From Petunia secreta (taxonomy: Eukaryota; Streptophyta; Magnoliopsida; Solanales; Solanaceae): a DNA stretch of 64,000 nucleotides. Below are positions 1-9,502 of the stretch, one piece after another (positions within the stretch are counted from its first letter, which is position 1; each line of letters starts with the position of its first letter). The notes beneath the pieces were generated by a model. It was not told the origin of the DNA. It worked only from the letters and a program-made list of their open reading frames with translations, and did no database searches. The stretch lies in the NCBI GenBank assembly GCA_029990175.1, contig JARKIP010000017.1, positions 31,917,001-31,981,000 on the forward strand, read 5' to 3'. The position numbers and the translations under genes are program-made.

Positions 1-277
1 AGATTATTTCCTAATAAACCTTTTCAACCCTCACAACTCACATTGCACTAAATATAAAAAAAAGAAAAAGCTAAATTAACAAATTGGGAGTGACCAAAAC
101 TGAAAATGACGCATCAAGAAAATATATGTCCGGACCTTCTGCAAAGGAATGGTCTCTCCAAGTGCAATAAAAGAAACACTGCAAATACAGCCAGTGTAGA
201 TGAGGCTAACCTCCTTTCTGAAAACATAGAAAAATTAACCAACCATTCATATCCTCTTCCTACCCCATTTCGGATGA

Positions 278-464
278 GATAAGATTAATGAGCTACTGAC
301 ACGTGTCACCTCCATTCTGGTTAGTTAGTGAAAAAAAGGGGCTCATAGCTAAAAATATCATTTTCTCTTTCATGTGGCCATTAACTTTGTAAAATCAAGA
401 ACCACATAATGCAAAGTTTACGTTATCATTAGGAAGTTATGTGAAACCTTTTCATTATATATAG
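278..464 (+). promoter_or_regulatory. RbcS promoter: I-box, G-box and TATA box
   Basis: An I-box (GATAAGATTA, 278-287) is followed by a G-box core (CACGTG, 300-305) and a TATA box (TATATATAG, 456-464) about 36 bp before the RbcS start codon. An I-box next to a G-box is the known light-responsive arrangement of plant RbcS promoters. The elements are seen directly; light regulation is inferred from the family. Confidence 0.75.
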
Positions 465-499
465 GATAGGAGTCATAGTGCAATGACCATCATAAAGCA

Positions 500-1462
500 A
501 TGGCTTCCTCAGTTATCTCCTCGGCAGCCGTTGCTACTAGCAGCAATGCTGTTCAAGCTAGCATGGTTGCACCTTTCACTGGCCTAAAATCTGCCTCAGC
601 TTTCCCTGTTACCAAGAAGAACAACCTTGACATTACTTCCCTTGCTAGCAATGGTGGAAGAGTTTCATGCATGCAGGTTCGTAAAGAACTTTTTATTTTA
701 TCAGTGTAGTTTGAGCAGTTGTGACATATTATAGTTCTTTAATACTCATGAAATTGTTTTTAATTTTTAATATGGAGTATAGGTATGGCCACCATATGGA
801 AAGAAGAAGTACGAGACACTTTCATACCTTCCCGATTTGACCGACGAACAATTGCTCAAGGAAATTGAGTACCTTTTGAACAAGGGATGGGTTCCTTGCT
901 TGGAATTCGAGACCGAGGTGAAGATCTGTTTCAAACTTTACCATTATTAAATACAACTAATACAAATATCTTAGTTGGAATATGCTGAATAAGCTTACAA
1001 ATTGGTCAAAGCAGCTTGTAAATATATATATTTTTTAGTTTCTCAGCTTATAGATACTTTTGATTTAACTAAGACTGTAACTCCATCTTCTTATGTCATT
1101 GGTTATATTCCATATATAAAATCTGAAAATAATTTAAGACATTTTAGTTATTTTAACAAAAAATATTTATTGGTTCTTTTCTTAGACCATCAAGTTAATA
1201 ATACGTTTGTTTTCCTTGTGGATATGTGCAGCACGGATTTGTCTACCGTGAATATCACGCATCACCAGGATACTATGATGGAAGGTACTGGACAATGTGG
1301 AAGTTGCCCATGTTTGGTTGCACTGATGCTACCCAAGTCTTGGGTGAGCTCCAAGAGGCCAAGAAGGCTTACCCAAATGCATGGATCAGAATCATCGGAT
1401 TCGACAACGTTCGTCAAGTGCAGTGCATCAGTTTCATTGCCTACAAGCCCGAAGGCTACTAA
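500..1462 (+). CDS. RbcS: Rubisco small subunit precursor (three exons)
   Basis: The product is the small subunit of ribulose-bisphosphate carboxylase, imported into the chloroplast to join the large subunit. Exons are 500-676, 783-917 and 1232-1462, with GT-AG borders and an open 180-residue frame. Residues 1-57 are a Ser/Ala-rich transit peptide starting MASSVISSAA; the mature protein starts MQVWPPYGKKKYETLSYLPD. The hallmark stretch YYDGRYWTMWKLPMFG and the end AYKPEGY are present. Two introns at these places match other asterid RbcS genes. The mature N-terminal half (PYGKKKYE, LTDEQLLKEIEYLLNKG) and the region after VLG (ELQEAKKAYPNAW) differ from the leaf mesophyll forms I recall from tobacco and tomato, so this may be a divergent isoform. 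A broken copy of exon 3 lies at 29024-29256. Confidence 0.97.
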
Positions 1463-4140
1463 AATCTCTCAACATTATTAGGGCAATTTAATTACCCTAT
1501 GAAGCTGGTTGTTTGATTTGTACTTAAGTTTTTTATTTTTACCCCACAAAACTGTTGTTTTTGCTTTTTCTTCTACTTTTGTATCGGTGTATTTTCTTCG
1601 ATTCCAAGTTATGAGAATTTAATAATGATGAATCGCTGCTTATATTTAGTACGTTCTGCTTCTTTTTAAATGTTTGCGTCGTGTGTGTGAGTTTTATCCC
1701 AATAATATCACTAAATGCTCAAAGCAAATTACCCACAAATATACAAGAAACAAACCGCCTCGCTACTTTAGCATAATGACTACACGTGATATTATCTCAA
1801 TATTTTTAGCTTTCTGGCAACAATGTAGAAACTGTGGATAAGCGAAAGGGTTAAAATCTTTTTAATCAGCTAATCCAAATGAGCTAATGAACTGTACGCT
1901 AGCTACATAGATATAGTATATATATCGGAGAAAATGTTGGCTAGAAGAAATTGCTAGGGCTAAAGAAGGAAAGTATTTACTCCTAATAAAACAAAGAAAT
2001 CTTCGTCCTCCATGTGTGTTAAAGACTTAAAAGTAAATTACTCCTATGTCCTAGTAAAACAAAGAACTCTCTGTCCTCCATGTGTGTTATCCTAAGGAAA
2101 ACATATTCTAGTGCTTCATGGTCGTTTTAAATGATCAACTATCAGAAATTAAATTTATAATTAAGCTTCCCAAATTTGAATCACTTGAAAGATGGCTTTT
2201 CAATTGAACAGTAAATTGAAGATGGCTGTTCAATTGAACAGAACATGCAATTTAATTTTTTTTTTTTCAGGAGGAGATATTATTTCCCAACTACTAGAAT
2301 GGAAAGAGTTGCATCACATGATTGGGATAAATACAATAACCAATAAGAGTATGGAAACCATTTAGGTTTATCATGATCAATTGGTCCCATGATGTTTACA
2401 TTTGTGGCCATGCTCAACTATGGGGACTGAAGATTTACTGAATTTTGTTGTTTCAATTTTGTCCACCGATCGATACATATATTAACTAGGGAAATTTTGA
2501 TCACTAGCCATTTTTGGATGCGCTCAATGGGGACTATCCACCGTTTCAAAATTCATTGAAGAATAGCCAAAAATTCGCGCGCACACTTAAGCTCCATTAG
2601 CGTTGGAAAAACACTCCAGACTAGCCCCATAACAAAAAACTGGGGCTTTGAACAAAACTTGTTCAAAGCCCAAGTATTTTGTTATGGGACTTTATATATA
2701 AAGCTGAGTCCCATAACAAAATGATGGGGCTTTGAACAAGTTTTGTTCACAGCCCCAGCATTTTGTTATGGGTTATGAGACTTTATATATAAAGCTTCAG
2801 TCCCATAATAATGCTGGGGCTTTGAACAAGTTTTGTTCACAGCCCCAGCATTTTGTTATGGGACTGAAGCTTTATACATAGTCCCATAACAAAATGCTGG
2901 GGCCTTGAACAAAACTTGTTCAAAGCCCCAGTATTTATACTGGGGTTAGTTTACTGAAGCTTCCCCAGTACAAATACTGGGGCCTTGAACAAGTTTTGTT
3001 CAAAGTCCCAGTATTTATACTGGGATTTGTCCGGAGGTGGCTATTTCTCAGCGAATTTGTTTTTGACGGCTACAAATCAATTAACGCGCGCCAAACAGGC
3101 CCCTACACTAAATTTTTACTATTAACTACTAAGAAAGATTTTTTGTAAGAATTTCAATTATATGCAGAGGTGATATAAATGAATTTATGTGAAAAATTAT
3201 GACTACTGCGTAATCTAGTGAAAATGGTATCAATAATCTGATATCACACGTGTAAACAAAATTGATACGTGAAAAAAATAAATTAGAATACCAGTTGAAT
3301 GAGATATAACTAGCCCAATTGGATTAGCTTATTATAAATAGCTTATTAGTCATAAGTGGCTTATAAACCACTTTTGAAAAGTTGAGATTTTTTAACTTTA
3401 TTTTTGGTTTATTTTAAGCACATAAGTATTTATAAACTTATACAAACACTCATTTAATGGGCTTATACGCACATATAAACACCCATTAATGGGCTATAAG
3501 CACATATGAACTTTTAAGCAACTTTTAATTTTACCAAACGGGTAATCATCTTTTGTAAAGATCTTTGATTAGATAATTGCAAGTCAATGAGAAGCCAAAA
3601 GGACGTCAACTGGCTGTTTGGCTACAATCTTCAGTTATATGAATATGAACTGTAAATGAGATCGAGTAATCTTCACATGAGTATAAGAATTTGACTGGAA
3701 AGAAAAGCACAAATTTCCAGAGTTCCTGCCTTTATTTTAAAAGGTACTATCAAATATTGAATGAAAATTTAAAAAATTTCCTCTAATTTTCTATCTAAAG
3801 CAGATGAATCACTGTACTACTGTATAGTTGTGCCATGATGTCTCTTTACACTGTTTCTGATTTAGGAGGATTTTGTAGTTGATGCAGCCAAGTGACTTTT
3901 GGGCTATGTGTTTTCAATCACAACAATTTAATTTAAATTAAACTCAATTTTATCTACCCATTTAGGACATAACTTAGGAGCTCTATATAATACAATCCGA
4001 CATTGTCTATAAAGTGGAGAAATCCCTTATGTATCACTTTATGGTGTTGTGTTGGTATCGACCACATCTAAGTTATTGAATTCCTACAGTTAACAAGAAA
4101 AAGAATTCGATGACTTTTTCTTTTGGTAATAGAGACATAC
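1165..4140 (+). repeat. Segmental duplication, copy 1 (RbcS intron 2 to 3' flank)
   Basis: From the end of RbcS intron 2 through about 2.7 kb of 3' flank, the sequence matches 28965-45340 in the same order and orientation. Anchors include the end of intron 2, exon 3, the 3' UTR, the GGAGGAGAT(A/G)TTATTTCCC block (2269 and 31204), the TTGGTCCCATGATGTTTACA block (2381 and 32451), and the GAGTTCCTGC block (3720 and 44962). Copy 1 holds one private insertion (2489-3120); copy 2 holds several others. Outside the insertion the flank (1463-2488 and 3121-4146) shows no gene. Confidence 0.85.
2489..3120. mobile_element. Mutator-type MITE made of palindromic units
   Basis: The 632-bp insert is absent from duplicated copy 2. 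It is flanked by a perfect 8-bp direct repeat ATTAACTA (2481-2488 and 3121-3128). The ends are imperfect inverted repeats (GGGAAATTTTGATCACTAGCC against AGTAAAAATTTAGTGTAGGGG read from the other side). The core, about 2620-3030, is a head-to-head series of units with CCCATAACAAAATGCTGGGG, CTTTGAACAAGTTTTGTTCA and TATATATAAAGC, which can fold into several hairpins. It has no coding capacity. The 8-bp target repeat points to the Mutator superfamily, but hAT is also possible. Confidence 0.75.
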
Positions 4141-4920
4141 ATGAACATTCCTAGTAAGGGTGGCTAACGGTCCGGTTTTGACCGGACCGGACCGGAACCG
4201 GGCCGGAAACCGGCTCGGACCGGTCCGGACCGGTTGAAACCGGACCGTTGGCCACTAAAGGCACCCGATCCCGGTATCGAACCGGTGGGTCGAAAAAAAC
4301 CGGTAGGACCGGATTAATTTGGGACCGGAACCGGCCCGGACCGGACCGGAACCGGCCGGACCGGACCGGACCGGTCAAAAAAATAAAATAAAAAAGGAAA
4401 AATCTGCCCGTTTCTAGCCGTTGGGCAACGGCTATTTTGACCTCCTAGCCGTTGTCCAACGGCCAAAAACGGCCAAATACACCCCATAACCACCCCTAAC
4501 TATTTTTTTCTATAAATACCCCATTATTTCATCATATTTTTCACACAAATCTTCCAATTCTCTCTAATTCTCTCAAATTTTCTACAATATTGCTATTGTT
4601 CTACTTTGGCTATTTGTTAAAAATTTATAATTTGGCTACTTTATCAAGTTCTATTTGGAGTTTCTATCAAAGTTATATTGTGCTACTTGGTGAAGTTTAT
4701 AAATATCAAGTATTGGGTTAATTGGAGGCGCTACGTGGTTGAAAATATCAATTTGGCTATTTTTGCAATTTTCCGATTATCAAGTATTCAACTAATTAAT
4801 TGAAGTGGAGGCTCAAGTTTCAACTTCACCTCAATTATACGGTTATATTTGGTTGGTCGTTCCTACTTCTACTCTTTTATTATTTTTTTGTCATATATAT
4901 TTATTTTATTTGCTATTATT

Positions 4921-7348
4921 ATGTCTCAACGAGGTTCAATTGGAACTAGTAGTGGGGGGCGGGCACGTGGTCGTAGGGGAAATAGGGGTAAAGAAATTGC
5001 TGGTAGTTCTAGTCGGAATACCCACCACATAGATGATTCTCAACATTATCATAATATTAGCGCTGATAATATACTTGATCACGAAATGTTAGAAACACGA
5101 TATGGGAATCAAAGCGGGGGTAATTTAGAAGAAACACCTGAATTTCAAGCTAGTCCACCCGAAGTTCAGTCAAACTTGCCTCCTGAACCTCCTACTAGAA
5201 GTAGAATACCGGCTAAACGTAAGGATAGATCTGATGTGTGGGATTTTGCATCAAAGAATGTTGAAGCGCAGACGGCCTCCTGCGGGCTTTGTGATAAGGT
5301 GTGGGTTTTTAGAACTGGGGGTAATGAGGGTGGGACGGGTAAACTTAGGAAGCACTTACAAAATAAACATCCTAAAGAATGGGCAACGCGGGCGGGTGGT
5401 ATATATTTAGGGACCGAACATGGGGGAGTAGCGCATGATTCTTCTTCGGGTATCCAAGCAAGAATTAACCATTTAACAGGAGGGCTTCTTACTTATGATA
5501 AACAAAAGGATAGGGAAGAAATTGCTAAACTAGTTGCCCTCGAGGGTTTACCTTATAGTTTTCCTTCTTCTACTGGTTTTGTTCGTTATGTTCAGGCTGT
5601 ATATAATCCTTCTTTTAGAGGTTTTCCAAGAACTACTGTTAAAAATGATATTATTAAATTTAAGAACGAATATCAGGATTATTTGCGATATATGTTTGAT
5701 AACTTTGACACTAGAGTATGTCTTACTACGGATATGGGTCGTTCTACTAATGGATGTGATTATATTACTATGACTTGTCATTGGATAGATCCTGATTGGG
5801 TTTTTCAAAAACGTATTATTGCTTATAAAATTGTTGATGAACCACACACGGGAAATTATATTTGTAACAAAGTTTCATCAATTTGTCGTACGTACTGTTT
5901 GTCTAACAAAGTTTTTAGTATTACGGTAGATAATGCTACAAACAACACAGACGCACTTAAGAACTTGATACCTATTTTGAACCCTCCTTTTCCTGAATTT
6001 TTTCATGTTAGGTGTGCATGTCATATTTACAACTTAGTAGTAAGAGATGGTCTTGTCTTGTTTAACGAAATTATCGACAAGGTGCAGATAGCTATTACTT
6101 ATATTTTTAGAAATAAAAACCAAGAAAGAAGACGAGAATGGGAAAGAAAATGTGTAGAATTAGGAATGCCAGTTAGGAGAGTCCCAAAGGAAGTTTGTAC
6201 TAGGTGGAACACTTTATATGAGGCATTGAATGTTGCTTATGAATATAGACTGCCTATTTCTCAAATGTATAATAAATATTTTATGGAAATCTATCACCTT
6301 AAAGATGAGGATTGGCAAGTTGTTCAACATCTTCTTCAGTTTTTACATAAATTTTATCAAGCTACTTTAGAATTTTCCGGTCAATATTATCCAACTACTC
6401 CTACCATGTTATATTATATAGCTGGAATATCGGAATTATTGAAAATGTATAAACAATATGCAGTTTACTTACCGGCTGTACGGTTAATGATTGAAAAGTT
6501 TAGAAAATATTTTTTTCCAATTCCTCCTCTTTTTTACATTGCTTCTGTGTTGCATCCTGCTTTTAAAATTAAGTTAACTGAACGACTTGTTAGAGAAGTA
6601 TATGCAAATTTAGAAAATTACTCCAGATGAAATTGCTACTAATGGGTATCCAAGTGTAGACGAGGCTGTTGCTAAAGTTTATGCAGATACCGTGGCTGTT
6701 TTTGCAAAGTATAGAGCTTGGGCAGACACTGCAGAGCCAACGGAACCAATACTATCCACCGGGCAAAGTTCTTCACAGGCAGGAGCAGGAATGCGCACTT
6801 TTGGGGGACTTGACGAAAAGTTGCTTTCAGAACAGGACGAGTACGGAGAGGAATACAGCGAGTTCCAAGTGTATTTAATTCAATATCCAAAGAAACTTAA
6901 CAACTTTGGAACTGCGAATTTGTTGGATTATTGGAAGAATCAAGAATCGCAATTTCCAATTCTTGCAAAAATGGCCCGGGATATATTAACAATTCAAGCT
7001 TCATCAGTTGCATCGGAAAGCGCTTTCAGCCAAGGAAGATTTCAAATTGGAGATCACAGATATTCGTTGAGAGAGGAGGCAATGGAGACAGGAGTTTTAT
7101 TCAGGGATTGGATAAGAGCAGAGCGAAGAAACTTTGGTCTACCAGAACTTACTAAGGAAAGGGGCAGAGCATATATCGATCAAATTTTGAGCGACGGAAC
7201 AAGTGAAGGGAGTCAAACCGGCAATGAAGAAGAAGAAGAAGACGAAGAACCAGAAGGAGATGATGAACAAGATCAACAACGGCCTGTTCCAAAAGAAAAG
7301 CCTACAAGTGTCCTCAAGAAACTAGCTAATATGTTTAAAAGAATGTAA
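4921..7348 (+). pseudogene. hAT transposase with one frameshift
   Basis: This gene would encode the DNA-cutting enzyme of the element. The start MSQRGSIGTSSGG (4921) is chosen over the in-frame ATG-like start 24 codons upstream, which would add a hydrophobic stretch not expected in this family. A BED zinc finger (C-x2-C ... H-x4-H, about residues 119-150) precedes the RNase H-like core with MGRSTNGCDYITMTCHW and VDNATNNTDALK. The frame stops at 6628-6630. One extra A in the run near 6613-6620 shifts the frame: the next frame continues with ITPDEIATNGYPS and ends at 7348 after the hAT dimerisation domain (LLDYWKNQ, SSVASESAFSQG). A Glu/Asp-rich tail follows. Except for this base, the gene looks whole. 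Confidence 0.88.
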
Positions 7349-8107
7349 TATTCTAAATAAGAATTTTGAATTTACAAGTTTTTGTTTAGATGTAATTTGC
7401 ACTTCTTATATCTTAAACAATTCAATAAAATTGCTCCAAGTCTTGGAATTCAATCACAATTCACAACTATTGTCTTCATACTATTTATTTTTAATTTATA
7501 GTTTGCGCAAAAAATACTACAATTAATTACTAGTTTGTAAATTAGTTCAAATATTGAATTTTGAACTTAAAGAATTAATTCAAAAATTTGAATTTACTAA
7601 AATTAATTCAAAGTTTGAAACTTTGAATATTGAACATAACAAATTAATTCAAAACTACAAGTTCAAATTATAAAAAATACTACAAGTTTTTTTATTCTAA
7701 GTTTAAACTTTAATATATAAAACTAAATAATATTTTGTTGTAATATTTTTCAAAGTTTCCATCACTTTAGATAAAACTCAATGGAAAAACAAAAAAAAAA
7801 AAAAAAAAAAAAAAAAACTTATTTGGGCCGAACTGCCGGACCGGACCGGACCGGACCGGCATTTTGGCCCAACGGCTCTCTTTCAAATATAGCCGTTGGC
7901 CAACGGCCAAAAACGGCTATATTTGCCTATCACCCCCCCCCCCCCTAAACGCCCCCATAACCCCCCCCCCCCCCAACCTATTTTTATCTATATATACACT
8001 ATTATTTCATCATTATATCACATAATTTACTATTTTCTATCAATTTATCTCTCAAATTACTCTCAAAGGCTATTTTCTAAATTTCTTCCAAAATCCAAAC
8101 AATTATA

Positions 8108-8356
8108 ATGGCTGACAATCAAGCTCCCGCTGCTCCCGCTGCTCCCGCTGCTCCTGAACGAAGACGTCGTTCTATAGTGTGGGAACTTATTACGAAAGAT
8201 ACTGAATCTCAGAAAGCTAAATGTAACATCTGTAACAAAGAGTGGCAAGTTTACACTGGACCCAACAATGGAGGGACGGGAAAGTTTAGGCAACACTTAA
8301 AAAAAAAACACAGAACCGAATGGGATATAATAAATGGCTTTATTCCGCGTGATTGA
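8108..8356 (+). CDS. BED zinc-finger-only protein inside the hAT element
   Basis: An intact 82-residue frame begins MADNQ, has an Ala-Pro repeat, then an arginine patch (ERRRRS) and a complete BED-type finger with Cys39, Cys42, His63 and His68. It ends ten residues after the finger and no transposase core follows. It has its own leader with a TATA-like TATATATACA near 7989. The finger resembles that of the transposase at 4921 (both have NxGGTGK then HLxxKH), so it may bind the same terminal repeats. Function is inferred only: a stand-alone DNA-binding protein could compete with the transposase. It may also be the left-over 5' end of a deleted second transposase gene. A decayed relative is at 45840-45965. 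Confidence 0.6.
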   Translation: MADNQAPAAPAAPAAPERRRRSIVWELITKDTESQKAKCNICNKEWQVYTGPNNGGTGKFRQHLKKKHRTEWDIINGFIPRD

Positions 8357-9180
8357 AAATTTGAAGAGATGGCTAAGGGAATATCTATTTCAATTATGTA
8401 TTTTCGAATTTCTAGTTTATTTAGCATCTTTGTAATTTTTCGATTTCTAGTTTGTTTTGTCATTTCAATTATCTATTTCTCATTCAATAAACGTTTGTTT
8501 TGTTTCATAAACTTTACACTGATAAAATAACAAACTAGAAGACGTCGTTCAATTATTTATTTCTCATTCAATAAACTTTACATTAATAAATTTTAAAATA
8601 TAATTTACATAATTATTTTGTTAATTTGTTTCATTAAAAAATATAATATACCTAATTATCACAAATAATGTTTAAATAAATTGTTAAGTTTTTCAAATTT
8701 TATTTTTATTTGCCTAAAAAAAAAAAAAAACAAAAACAAAAAAACCGTTAACCGGCCGGACCGGACCGGTACCGACCGGCCTAACGGTCGCCGGACCCGG
8801 TTCCGATCCGGCTCCAATATTTGAAACCGGAATACACCGGACCGGTAGACCGGATTTTCACCGGCTTTAAATTTTTTTGGCCCGGTTCCGGACCGGAACC
8901 GGACTCCGGTACCGGCTCCGGACCGGACCGGACCGATAGCCACCCCTAATTCCTAGTAGTACCAACTCCTATTTGCAACTTAAGGAAAAAATAAAAAGAA
9001 CCTATACTCATGACAGCTAATATTATGAAATCAAAGTTGAAAAGATTCAAGTTTGAGCACTCATGATGTAACATTTTTTTTTTTCATTCAAAATAGCCAA
9101 TATGTTATTTAGAAGGTAAATAAATGTAAATAGTTGTGATGAGTATAATTAATTGGCGATTTGATAAAAAGTATAATTAT

Positions 9181-9429
9181 TGTACTATTGTGCATAGAGT
9201 TAGTTTAGGAGTTATTGGATAGTTAGTTGTAGTTAGTTGTAATTAATCAACAGCTGTAAAGTTAGTTATGATAGAGTTAGTTAGGGGACCCACATTAGTT
9301 GGTTAGTTGGCTTCACCTATAAGCTAACTAGTGTGTATATAAGGAAGTTATACTAAGCATACAAGCTAAGAAGAAAATTCCCAAAATATCTACTCTCATT
9401 TACATAACTGCTTCTTCATAATTTGATCA
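9181..9429 (+). repeat. Copia 5' LTR
   Basis: This 249-bp direct repeat matches 14026-14283. It contains a TATA-like TGTATATAAGG near 9333 and lacks the 9 bp present near the start of the other LTR. Confidence 0.95.
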
Positions 9430-9502
9430 TGGTATCAGAGCTTCGAATCACAATCTGATTCAACCACAGAACAATCCAAATTCATTTTTTACGACTTCAG
9501 CA

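Larger units (their letters stand above)
4155..8948 (+). mobile_element. hAT transposon with subterminal CCGGACCGG arrays
   Basis: A perfect 8-bp target duplication ATTCCTAG lies at 4147-4154 and 8949-8956. The terminal inverted repeats match closely (TAAGGGTGGCTAACGGTCCG left; TAGGGGTGGCTATCGGTCCG right, reversed). About 200 bp inside each end is filled with CCGGACCGG/ACCGGT units (4170-4376 and 8745-8940), expected transposase-binding repeats for hAT elements. It holds a transposase gene (4921-7348) and a second short BED-finger gene (8108-8356), each preceded by a related AT-rich leader with GCCGTTGGCCAACGGC palindromes. Poly-A and poly-C runs (about 7792-7816 and 7933-7974) mark the junction between the two halves. 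Confidence 0.92.

Noticed and set aside
1002..1481. Open frame of 159 codons across RbcS intron 2 and exon 3
   Set aside because: It runs in a different frame from exon 3 and through the intron; the spliced RbcS frame explains the region.
2620..3030. CRISPR-like regular repeats
   Set aside because: The units are palindromic, abut each other without unique spacers, and lie in a MITE in a plant genome.
9173..9180. ATAAT as the copia target repeat
   Set aside because: It is 3 bp away from the LTR start fixed by the TG end and the purine tract, so it was not accepted as a clean duplication.
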